A DNA stretch of 64,000 bases from G963678445 sp963678445 (GTDB taxonomy: Bacteria > Hydrogenedentota > Hydrogenedentia > Hydrogenedentales > G963678445): positions 3,100,001-3,164,000 of the forward strand of contig OY782877.1 of the NCBI GenBank assembly GCA_963678445.1, written 5' to 3'. The notes beneath the pieces are model-generated. The model was not told the DNA's origin, made no database searches, and worked only from the letters and a program-made list of their open reading frames with translations. Both the position numbers and the translations under genes were made by a program. Below, piece by piece: positions 9,286 through 17,900 of the stretch (positions are counted from its first letter, which is position 1; every line of letters starts with the position of its first letter).

Positions 9286-10521
9286 ATGCCAAAATATGCC
9301 TATAAAGCGCTGAATAAGGAAGGCAACGAAATCTTTGGCGTACTTCAGGCGGAAAGCCAGGCATTGGCTATCAATGACGTGCGTACATTGGGCCTGTTCC
9401 CAACGATGGTGCGCGAAGCACGCAAAAGCGATGAGCGTCGCGCCCGGAAAGAAAAAAGAGGGATAAACGAGCTCTATTTTGGTGGCGTAAAGAACAAGCA
9501 AATCGTGGTGATGACGCGTCAGCTTTCCACGTTGATTGACGCTGGTCTTCCCTTGTTGCGTAGCTTAAATGTCTTGATTAGTCAGCAAAAACCCTCCAAA
9601 CTGAAAGATATCCTCACCGAAATTGCAAGCGATATCCAATCCGGTGCAACCTTTTCTGACTCGCTGGCCAAACACCCTAAACAATTTGACCGTCTTTTTG
9701 TCAACATGGTGCGGGCGGGTGAAGTCGGTGGTATGCTCGAAGTCGTTCTGAATCGTCTGGCCATGTTCATGGAACGACGCGAGGCATTAAAACGGCGCGT
9801 AAAAGGCGCCATGATATATCCCGCAGCGGTAATTATTATCGCAACGGCTATTGTGACCTTTCTACTGGTGAAAGTGGTGCCGGTTTTTGCTGAGATTTTT
9901 GGTGAAATGGGTGCTAAATTGCCCGCTCCCACGATGTTTCTGATTGCCGCTGGTGACTTTGTTATGTACAAAGGCTGGTTGCTGTGGTGCATTGTCTGTT
10001 GGACGATTATCAGCATAAAATTACTTTCACAGTTTCATGCAGTACGCCGCGTAAGTCACCGAGTGCAACTAAAGCTTCCCTTGGTGGGCGATTTAGTCAC
10101 TAAAGTGGCTGTAGCGCGTTTTGCGCGTACCTTGGGAACCTTGATTACTTCCGGGGTGCCGATTCTACAGGCGCTTAAGATCACGAAGGAAACCATTTCC
10201 AACTACATCGTGCAGGACGCTATGGACAAGGTGCACGATAGCATTAAGGAAGGCGATACGATAGCCGCCCCCTTGGACGAAACGAAAATATTTCCCCCGA
10301 TGGTAGTGAATATGATCGACGTAGGGGAAGAAACAGGAAGTATCGACGCGATGCTGCTGAAGGTGGCGGATATTTACGATGCAGAGGTAGAGGCCGCAGT
10401 GGAAGGCATGTTGCAGCTGATGGAACCGGCCATTATCGTAATACTGGGTGGTATCATCGGTTTTATCGTAGTATCGCTATACCTACCTATCTTTACCTTG
10501 GGCGACCAGATTGGCGCCTAG
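9286..10521 (+). CDS. gspF: GspF/PilC inner-membrane platform protein
   Basis: This polytopic inner-membrane protein is the platform on which the assembly ATPase acts. It begins MPKYAYKALNKEGNEIFGVLQAES, the usual GspF/PilC opening. Two GspF domains follow: the first with QLSTLIDAGLPLLRSLNVL (near 83-100), the second with RFARTLGTLITSGVPILQALKI (near 280-300). Membrane helices are visible near 178-200, 222-245 and 378-400. The length of 411 is normal. AAGGAGAG before ATG 9286 is a clear ribosome site. It is the only GspF/PilC in the window, so it must serve whichever of the ATPases operate here. Confidence 0.94.
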   Translation: MPKYAYKALNKEGNEIFGVLQAESQALAINDVRTLGLFPTMVREARKSDERRARKEKRGINELYFGGVKNKQIVVMTRQLSTLIDAGLPLLRSLNVLISQQKPSKLKDILTEIASDIQSGATFSDSLAKHPKQFDRLFVNMVRAGEVGGMLEVVLNRLAMFMERREALKRRVKGAMIYPAAVIIIATAIVTFLLVKVVPVFAEIFGEMGAKLPAPTMFLIAAGDFVMYKGWLLWCIVCWTIISIKLLSQFHAVRRVSHRVQLKLPLVGDLVTKVAVARFARTLGTLITSGVPILQALKITKETISNYIVQDAMDKVHDSIKEGDTIAAPLDETKIFPPMVVNMIDVGEETGSIDAMLLKVADIYDAEVEAAVEGMLQLMEPAIIVILGGIIGFIVVSLYLPIFTLGDQIGA

Positions 10522-10569
10522 GTTTCGAAGCTGAGCCTTTCGGAAAATTGAAGAGAAAAGAAGTTCATA

Positions 10570-10601
10570 AAAGCTTTCCCGGCACGGTTTGGGAAAGCTT
10601 T
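10570..10601 (+). terminator. Hairpin after gspF
   Basis: AAAGCTTTCCC (10570-10580) and GGGAAAGCTTT (10591-10601) form a perfect 11-bp stem with a 10-base loop. A U-tract is nearly absent (TTTCT), so this could be a terminator, attenuator or processing site ahead of the abundant-pilin gene. Confidence 0.55.
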
Positions 10602-10768
10602 CTATGGTGAGTGTTGTGGATACGTTGTGGAGGTATGGAACACCCCACTACGTTTGAACTTATCGAAAATAACAGTAAACAAGTGCGTGAAAAGCGTGCG
10701 TCCGTTTTGCAAACACTCAGACGCAACAAGCAGCAAGAGCGCCACGGGCGCGATGAGGAGGAATACCT

Positions 10769-11641
10769 ATGCGAAAGAAACAAGGTTTCACACTGGTGGA
10801 ACTGTTGGTGGTGATGGCGATTATCGCCATACTTGCATCCATCGTGGTGCCCAACGCCATCAAATACATTACGCGCTCACGGGCGACCAAAGCGCAGAGC
10901 GAAATTGCAAGCATTGAACTGGCACTGACAGCGATGCTTTCCGATGCCGGACGTAGCGATATCAACCATTTGTTCGATCCAATGAAGGTGCGCGATTTTC
11001 TTGGTTTGGGTGAGGATTTAAACGTTGCGATGACACGAGAAATATTTGCAGATGCACAAAAGATGTATACCGCGACGTTGTATGCGTTGTTGCGTGAAGG
11101 ACGTATCGCGCTCTCGGACAGCCATACACTTGAGTTGAGTACTGGAGCAGAACCCTTAAATTTCGGCGAAGTGTTAAACAATAATGTCATTCGCAAGTTG
11201 GGTACCTCGTATCTGGAAGATTTAGGTGTGGACCCGTGGGGGAATATGTATCAGATTTTCCCTGGTCCTTGGCGCACCAAGCGGGATAACAGCAATCCGG
11301 TACCGTTCCGTACATACATGAATCTTGAGAATAGTGATTTGCCGGGTTCTAAAGGGGCGGGACGCCCGGATGGATATGAGTTAGATGCCGTTGATCCAGA
11401 AACGGGCGAAGCAATGACAGTAGGCTTCCCTGCTTCTCGCACCAAGAGTTTCTTCATCTATTCCATGGGCCAGAATATGGTCTCCGGCCAAATGGTTTAT
11501 GACCCTGCTGGATATGAAACTGACGGTGAGTACGGCGTGTATGAGAACTACGATTTGAACCAGGATGAAGCTTTCGTGGGTGGTGGCGATGACATCAATA
11601 ACTGGGACAAGGGCGCCAGCTGGATGCGTTTCTATAATTAA
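10769..11641 (+). CDS. gspG: GspG-like major pseudopilin
   Basis: This is the probable major pseudopilin or pilin. It has a very short leader, MRKKQG, then FTLVELLVVMAIIAILASIVVPN with Glu at +5, the canonical type III signal processed by prepilin peptidase. The long N-terminal helix continues through KAQSEIASIELAL, as in GspG. The segment LEDLGVDPWGNMYQI matches the GspG motif DPWGNPY. The C-terminal half has Asp-rich loops (for example DAVDPETGE and NYDLNQDE) suitable for calcium, a known GspG feature. At 290 residues it is about twice the usual GspG length. GAGGAGG precedes the ATG. Its own hairpins on both sides suggest it may accumulate as a separate transcript. No prepilin peptidase gene is in the window. 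Confidence 0.87.
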   Translation: MRKKQGFTLVELLVVMAIIAILASIVVPNAIKYITRSRATKAQSEIASIELALTAMLSDAGRSDINHLFDPMKVRDFLGLGEDLNVAMTREIFADAQKMYTATLYALLREGRIALSDSHTLELSTGAEPLNFGEVLNNNVIRKLGTSYLEDLGVDPWGNMYQIFPGPWRTKRDNSNPVPFRTYMNLENSDLPGSKGAGRPDGYELDAVDPETGEAMTVGFPASRTKSFFIYSMGQNMVSGQMVYDPAGYETDGEYGVYENYDLNQDEAFVGGGDDINNWDKGASWMRFYN

Positions 11642-11658
11642 TAGTCTGTAATGCTTTC

Positions 11659-11685
11659 GCCGGGGATGCGCTATGCGTCCCCGGC
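11659..11685 (+). terminator. GC-rich hairpin after gspG
   Basis: GCCGGGGA (11659-11666) pairs with TCCCCGGC (11678-11685), and a shorter inner helix extends the stem. No T-run follows, as at most hairpins in this locus. Confidence 0.55.
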
Positions 11686-11724
11686 ACTGTGTATCACATA
11701 GCGCCTTTCCACAAGTTTTGTAGA

Positions 11725-11820
11725 AATAATTAAAATTGTTTCTGCTCGGAGACGCTAAAGGATTGCATAAGAGGCGATGGTGTTGGACATGGGGTTGTGG
11801 TCGCTGGACCACTTTAGGAT
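11725..11820 (+). repeat. Dispersed intergenic repeat, diverged copy A
   Basis: Only the 3' module is clean: GTGGTC-GCTG-GACCAC followed by TTTAG (11797-11817). The sequence upstream (AAATTGTTTCTGCTCGGAG) looks like a decayed version of the body seen in copies B-F. It ends about 20 bases before the gspH-like start and may contribute to its leader. Confidence 0.55.
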
Positions 11821-11836
11821 AGAAAGGGAATGCACG

Positions 11837-12640
11837 GTGCGTAGCAAGCGACAGAGTTGTACGGGCGGTTTCACGATGGTGGAACTGCTTGTTGTGCTTT
11901 CGATCTTTGCAGTGATAGCGTCGCTGGCTATTCCCGCATTCGTGCGCATGGGGATGTTCGCCCGCAATGATCTGAATATGGCGGCGCGAGAAATGGTAAC
12001 CCTGTTGAAAACGGCGCAAAGCTATGCGAGTACGTATAATGTAACAACAGCAGTCGTTTTCGACCGTTTTTCCTGGCAAGAAGATACGACGGTTCCGAAT
12101 ACAAGTTTTGGAGTGACCCGTTCTGCAGTGGTAATGTATCAGCCGAAAAGTCTGGCCGATGCAGGCTTGGAACCGGGGAATCCCGGTCCCCGTGAGGGCG
12201 AGTTTATACCTCTGCCTGGCGATGCAGGTGAGATGCGATTGCTTCCTGGCACGACGGCCTTGTACCTTGCCGATCTGGATTCGACAACCGCGCCAAATGT
12301 TTCTCGCAGTATGAGTGAGGTGGGTCTGCAAGAGGTGAATGCCTGGTTTTATGAAGGTTTTGAGACGACCGGTGAGTATCTGGACCAATATGATGCGGAT
12401 CCAGTGAGGCCTTTTCCTGCCTTTGTGTTCAAGCCGTCGGGCCGCATGGTTGTTACCGGTGAGACAGAACGATATCGGGTGTTCATTGCCCCCCAACCCA
12501 CGGAAATGCCGGATATGCGTTTGCAGGATCCGGAGATATATGAATGGGTACTGAACGATAACGGCGAACTTCGCAGTAATTTTCGTAATGTATGCATAGA
12601 ACTGTATCGTTCCACGGGAAGGATAAACGTAGCGTCATAA
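11837..12640 (+). CDS. gspH: GspH-like minor pseudopilin
   Basis: This prepilin-type protein would be a minor component of the pseudopilus. GTG 11837 is preferred over an upstream start at 11777, which lies in the dispersed repeat. AGAAAGGGA is correctly spaced before the GTG, and the resulting leader is a basic 11-residue peptide ending in GG. The mature protein would start FTMVELLVVLSIFAVIASLAIPAF with Glu at +5. The helix continues with NDLNMAAREMVTLLKTAQSYAS, resembling the GspH pattern of an N-terminal helix followed by a beta-rich body. The 267-residue product exceeds the usual GspH length of about 170. The next gene (gspI-like) starts 29 bases on. Confidence 0.75.
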   Translation: MRSKRQSCTGGFTMVELLVVLSIFAVIASLAIPAFVRMGMFARNDLNMAAREMVTLLKTAQSYASTYNVTTAVVFDRFSWQEDTTVPNTSFGVTRSAVVMYQPKSLADAGLEPGNPGPREGEFIPLPGDAGEMRLLPGTTALYLADLDSTTAPNVSRSMSEVGLQEVNAWFYEGFETTGEYLDQYDADPVRPFPAFVFKPSGRMVVTGETERYRVFIAPQPTEMPDMRLQDPEIYEWVLNDNGELRSNFRNVCIELYRSTGRINVAS

Positions 12641-12669
12641 ATGGGACGTGGCCGGAAAGGCGGTATGCG

Positions 12670-13056
12670 ATGAAGGCAAACAGTGGTTTTACATTGCTGG
12701 AGATCCTGGTGGCGTTGACTATACTGGCCGTGGGCATCATGGCGATACTTCAGTTATTTCCAATGTCGCTTCGTCAGTCGCAAACAGCGGCGGAACGCAC
12801 GACGATTGCCTCGTTAGCGCGTAGTGAGTTAGGGCGTGTGCGTGCGGGCGGCGTGGGCAATTTCCTGAACCAGTGGGCGGAAAGCAACACGGTGCGCGCA
12901 TTGACAGAGGCGCAGAAAGCCTATTCGCTGTATGACAGCTGGCGTACAACAGTGCAACGTATCGCAGGTGAGGTGGACTTATACCGCATAACTTTTGTCG
13001 TGCGCATGTTTGACGGGCGCGAAGAAAAGTTTGTGACCTATGTAACGGAAAAGTGA
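12670..13056 (+). CDS. gspI: GspI-like minor pseudopilin
   Basis: A 128-residue prepilin-like protein. ATG 12670 gives the short leader MKANSG followed by FTLLEILVALTILAVGIMAILQLFP, which is very close to the GspI/PilV signature (TLLEVLVALAIL). The longer frame from 12592 overlaps the previous gene and would bury the prepilin signal, so it was not used. The rest is a small domain with QSQTAAERTTIASLARSEL, typical of GspI after the helix. Its stop overlaps a possible GTG of the next gene. GspI forms the tip complex with GspJ and GspK in characterised systems, which fits the gene order here. Confidence 0.84.
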   Translation: MKANSGFTLLEILVALTILAVGIMAILQLFPMSLRQSQTAAERTTIASLARSELGRVRAGGVGNFLNQWAESNTVRALTEAQKAYSLYDSWRTTVQRIAGEVDLYRITFVVRMFDGREEKFVTYVTEK

Positions 13057-13061
13057 GCGCC

Positions 13062-14579
13062 ATGCAGGAACGTATGAAAATACAAAGAAATAACAGGGGG
13101 TTTAGCCTGGCCGAAATCTTGGTGGCCATGGCTATCCTGGTGGTGGTGATGAGTGGTGTAATGGCGCTATATTCAGGGGCGGTCAGCACAGTCCGTCAGG
13201 GCTATCAGGCCATGGATGCCTTTGAAACGGCACGTTCATCCATGGCAGTACTCGACCGCGATTTGCAAAGTGCATTTACCGCACGGGAACTGGGGCAATA
13301 TTACCAATTCTTCGGCATGCCCGACGGTTTTTCCTTTGTCGGTCTTTTGGGCAACAGTCAATTGGGGCGAATAACCTATGTACTCTCCCCGGATCCTCCC
13401 CAGGAAACCGCCTTTGAAACCGTGTTTGCCGATTCGTTTGAGAATGCGCTGCATATGGCGCTGCAAAGCTTAGCGGGCGATGTTGTTCAGTTGCGGGTTT
13501 TACTGGATTATTGGGTGACGACTCAGGATGCGGTGACGTCCTTGCATGTACAGGCCTTTGAAGCTCAGTGGACGAAGATGCTGGAGGAGAATGATGGCGA
13601 GATTCCCTGGCCTTTGAAGGATGCGTTGAAATTGGACGATCGCGATTTGGCGGAGACTACCCTGGAATTGCCGGTGGTGGTGACGACGGCGTCGCTGCTG
13701 CGTTTTGAAGAGCAGAACTACACAGATTTGGATACTTTTTCCTTGCCGGGGCAGGCGGGCAGTGTGTCGTGGCCCGTGATCGATTCACAAGACCCTGACA
13801 AGGACAATGACCTCTATGAGTTTGAAAACAACACCCCGTTGTATGATGATGTCCTTGATGCGATTGCCCCGGGCGGCACAGAGGATTTACGCGACTACCT
13901 TTTTAGCCGTTTCGATTATGAGGGCAGTGATTTTATGAGCCCGCTGCGGTTCATTACGCCAGATACGGTGCGCGTCTTACTCAAGCTCAAGCAACGTGAA
14001 ATTTGGGTTGATATGTTGGCGGAGTCGCCGGAGCAGCCACGACTGCCGTGGCTAGGACCTTTCTGGGATAATGGCAATGGACCGCGTCGCGCAGATTACA
14101 CATTGGCGCGCAATATTTTGCATCAGATTTGGTTGGTAGACAAACCCTACCCGAATTTCCCTGACATCGAGCTACAACACCGACCGGCCGCCTTCAGTTA
14201 TGGTGTAGCAGAAGGCTCTACGCCTGATGACGCGATAACCCGAGACTCATTTAATGCACTGTCCAATATCCCCGGCTACGAACTGTGGCGTGAGGATTTT
14301 CCCCTGGGCCCGCCTGATTCGGAACAGGCCCTTATGGAATGGGATGCGCTTTTAGGGCAAAAACATACCGGCGCACTACGTCCCGAAGAGGTGGCCGGTT
14401 CTCCCTTTGCCCCCCGAATTCCCGCTTTCGTTGAAGTGGGATTCTGGATTATGATGGAGAAGGCGGGAACGCGTGGAACGGATTTCCGACGTTGGTTTGT
14501 ACAGCGGATCGACATTCCCGCAGGACAGACCCGCGGTCTGCCATCCTCCCTGATTGCCAGTCCGGGGTTGGGTGGCTGA
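13062..14579 (+). CDS. gspJ: Long GspJ-like minor pseudopilin
   Basis: The N-terminus has a basic leader ending RNNRG, then FSLAEILVAMAILVVVMSGVMALYS with Glu at +5. It continues with FETARSSMAVLDRDLQSAF, the GspJ-like pattern of a long helix entering a beta domain. The product has 505 residues from ATG 13062, more than double a standard GspJ, with a large acidic C-terminal body. ATG 13062 has GGAAAAG eight bases upstream; ATG 13074 is an alternative giving a nine-residue leader. It ends in GspI-GspJ-GspK order just before the giant GspK-like gene, so this looks like a second, enlarged tip set distinct from the genes at 16-2090. Confidence 0.8.
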   Translation: MQERMKIQRNNRGFSLAEILVAMAILVVVMSGVMALYSGAVSTVRQGYQAMDAFETARSSMAVLDRDLQSAFTARELGQYYQFFGMPDGFSFVGLLGNSQLGRITYVLSPDPPQETAFETVFADSFENALHMALQSLAGDVVQLRVLLDYWVTTQDAVTSLHVQAFEAQWTKMLEENDGEIPWPLKDALKLDDRDLAETTLELPVVVTTASLLRFEEQNYTDLDTFSLPGQAGSVSWPVIDSQDPDKDNDLYEFENNTPLYDDVLDAIAPGGTEDLRDYLFSRFDYEGSDFMSPLRFITPDTVRVLLKLKQREIWVDMLAESPEQPRLPWLGPFWDNGNGPRRADYTLARNILHQIWLVDKPYPNFPDIELQHRPAAFSYGVAEGSTPDDAITRDSFNALSNIPGYELWREDFPLGPPDSEQALMEWDALLGQKHTGALRPEEVAGSPFAPRIPAFVEVGFWIMMEKAGTRGTDFRRWFVQRIDIPAGQTRGLPSSLIASPGLGG

Positions 14580-14694
14580 GGCCATGGGGCACGCGTTGTG
14601 GTGGTGGCGGCGCATGGCAGGTACAGGAAGGTGCGTATGCGCCGATACCGTGGAGGAATGCGTGAAATAAAACGCAGTGAATGCGCAATACTAC

Positions 14695-14736
14695 CGGGGG
14701 CCGCGCTCGCACAGGGCCAAACGAGCACGGCCCCCG
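14695..14736 (+). terminator. Strong hairpin after the long gspJ-like gene
   Basis: CGGGGGCCG (14695-14703) pairs with CGGCCCCCG (14728-14736), and inner GCTCG/CGAGC extend the stem. No T-run follows on the plus strand. Confidence 0.6.
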
Positions 14737-14762
14737 TGTGTGTCTGCAGATAAAAAAATAGC

Positions 14763-14794
14763 CCTTGCCTCCGCTACAGTTAAGCGAGGCAAGG
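14763..14794 (-). terminator. Inverted repeat with U-tract on the minus strand
   Basis: CCTTGCCTC (14763-14771) pairs with GAGGCAAGG (14786-14794). The run AAAAAAATA immediately upstream on the plus strand becomes a U-tract after the hairpin on the minus strand. It therefore has intrinsic terminator form only for antisense transcripts. No minus-strand gene is visible nearby. Confidence 0.4.
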
Positions 14795-14959
14795 ATGAGG
14801 AACACAAACGACGTGGATTGCGCGGATGTGTATCCTAATATACGCCGAAGGATAATGTGGAAAATGCTATGGGGAAGTAGCGGTCGCAAGAAGCGGCGGC
14901 GAATCCCACAAATGCCGATGGCGCCTGTGGTATGGGTGCGTTGCATGAGGTATGATAGA

Positions 14960-17900
14960 ATGACAGTCCGAAAAAATAATGCGGGTGCGGCCTTGATCAT
15001 CGCGATTGCGATCATGACCATACTATTGGCCATTGCACTAACGTTTTTCTCGGCGACGCGGAGTGGGGTAACGACGGCGACCAACGTGACCAATACGGTG
15101 CGGGTGGAACACCTGAGTGACGGGGCCATGGCCATCGCGATTGCTTCGCTCAACGAAGACTACTTCCACCATCCCAATGTGACCTCCACCGATCACGCCT
15201 GGCGCACCTTGTTCAACGGCTCTTGGGTAGCAGGCAAAAGCTGGGCCTGGCGCGACGGAATCCCGCTACAAGCGGGCGGCGTACCCTACGTCGATCTCAA
15301 CAAGATGCCGCGCATCTATTTTCGCGATACCGAATTAGAAGAGCCGATGTATCTGGGGGCAAAGACCCGCGACTGGCTCTATATCCCCCGTTGGGAGAAC
15401 AACGGTCCCGTCATTTATGCCTCACGAGACAACGTGCAGGCTCGGCCCAGCGACAGTTCCGCACAGACACCGCTTTCTGTGCAATACTATTTTGACGATT
15501 CCGGCGCCTACCCCTTTGTTACCTCCAGTTACTACGGTCGCGTCTGGCCTGATGGAGAAGCCATGTCGCCATTTTCCGCCTATGAGGAATACCCGGCGGA
15601 GCAGATTGCGCGGTGGACCGATGTGGACAACGACGACGATGGATACAACGATTCCATCTGGATTCCACTGGCTGCCGACATCTTCATGATCGGCGATCGA
15701 ATCGACAATGACCTCGATGGTCTGGTAGACGAAAACCAGGATGATGGCATCGATTACGATGGCGACGGCCATGCCGGTATTAGGGCCGATGGCATGGGGG
15801 ATGACCCTGACGAGGCTATCGAAGCGGGTGTTTTTGTCTATGCGCGCAACGACAACGGCATCATCATGAGCGAAGACGATTATCAGCTTGCGGGTCCTAT
15901 AACCTATTTTCTTACCTCGCCCCTGCCCGGTCTGCGCATTCCCCTCGATATCGACGCCGATGGCATCGCGGATGTCGATGAAAATACCGGTTTGCCCTAT
16001 ATCGTGCAACTGCCCGACACGATTTACGTGAATGTGCGTGATGAGGACGGTAATGAATCCCGGATCGCTCTGACCGCCGATGCAGTGGATACAGAAGACA
16101 ACGATCTGGATCTGGTGGTCAACAGTCACTTCGTCTACGCCTACCTGGGACCAGACCTCAATGCACGCACAAATGGCTGGCAACTGCCCAATAACTGGTC
16201 CGATGATCAGTACGCCGTTGCCCGCCAAAAAGCCTACCACGACATCAACATCGATGTGGTCTTTGGCGGACCGGGTAATCTGACTTTCCGGGCAGGAGAA
16301 GACGATGTCTCTTCTGGTTTGGAATATAAAAAAGTGACGTATGATGCCGGTGATTTACAAGACCGCATACGCATCACACATTCCGGCGAGCCGGTCTGCG
16401 AATTGGTCGGACGCGCCGCGATCCTGATCAACGACGAAGCCTCGAAAGTAAACCTTAATGTTGCAGGCGCGCTCAACTACCGCCCCGATTTTGAACCTGC
16501 CCTGGGCGAGGGACCGCTGCAACGCGCCTTGAACGTGGGCGGCGGCGGACCCGCCGAATATGAAACGCGCATGTTGCCCAACGTGAACCTGGGCTACACC
16601 GCCAAGCTCAATGGATTACGCAGTGGTTCTCCCGACAAAAGCCCTTCGGGCTATGCAGGACAGGAATGCGCTGTGCTGCGGCTTACCCAGCACGAAGGCG
16701 AGCAAGAAGTGACCCTTTCGGATAGCGACGGCTTCCGCTACGACAAGAGCCTGCCCGGCTACGGACGTGTTGACGATAACGGCAACGCCCTGCTTCTGGG
16801 GATGAACGGACTTGATGACGACGGCGATGGTCTCATCGACGAAGGCATGTACCTGCCACCCGAGGACGATCCCCAATACGATACCTATTTGATGCAGCTG
16901 GGACTGCTGGAAGGGGTTGACGAACCCACCGAATTCCAACGCTACCACGCCCTGCGCAACGCTATCGCCGAACGCGACGGGCTTGATAACGACAACGACG
17001 GTGTAACAGACGAAGCCGGAGAACTCGCAGACCGTCAATTACTCAATCTGGCCCAATACCAACCCATTACCACCTATCCCGACCCCACTACCGGTGAACC
17101 GCGCACGAGAGGCCTGCATCTTAGTCATATCGCCACCGTACACAGCCACGACACCGCCCTCAACCACATGCCCACGGCCAAAGGCATGCGCGCCCTCAAC
17201 AAAGTCGACTACAACTACGCCTCCCCCCAGCAAATCGCCACCCAACTCATCCTCACCGGCGACCTGGAACCCATTACCGCACGAGAATTTACGTACCACG
17301 ACCTCGACACGGACCTCTATACCCCCAGAAAGCTGGTCGGCGATCCGGTTGAGTCCGATAGAGAACCATACAGCGTCGCCCGCTACGATACCAACGGTTT
17401 CGCCATGGGGCTGCGTCAGGCCGACACCCACGTTACCGCACCCAAAGTACCCTACGCTACCGGGGGCCTACTCCATAGCTACTGGGATGGACTCGACGAA
17501 AACCTTGTACCTGCGGGTGATCCCGTCGTACCCGCCACACGTGCTGGAGCCTCCTCGGATCAAGAGGTTCCTCCGCTCCAGGATGGTGACGTCAAAATTC
17601 TCGCACCCGACCACGCCATCCCCGCCGATCCACAACTGCAAGCTTTGCAGACGGCTGTCGATCTCGTAGACACCAGCGACATCAACCATGCCCGCAGCGA
17701 GATCACCCTCGACCGCCCCGAGATCGCTCCCGACTCTCCCCGCGAAATCATCCCCACCGAAAACCGTCTGCCGCTCGACCAACTGCAGCAATACGCCAAA
17801 GACGTCCTCAACAAAAGCGAGAAGGAATTCGACAACGCCGACCACTGGTGGAACAAACAACCCCAAAGCGACGAACCCCGACACATCAGCTACACCGCCG

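Larger units (their letters stand above)
14580..14959 (+). other. Intergenic region before the giant gene
   Basis: A 380-base gap with a strong GC hairpin (14695-14736) and a second inverted repeat (14763-14794), both listed separately. The giant reading frame can be extended back to 14765, but that stretch encodes a basic, low-complexity peptide and crosses the second hairpin. I treat it as non-coding. Confidence 0.55.

Noticed and set aside
11381..12496. A 371-codon minus-strand frame across the gspG/gspH-like genes
   Set aside because: It crosses two pseudopilin genes and a hairpin and encodes a His/Arg-rich low-complexity product.
14765..14959. N-terminal extension of the giant gene
   Set aside because: The added 65 residues are basic and low-complexity, cross a hairpin and would bury the prepilin-like leader.
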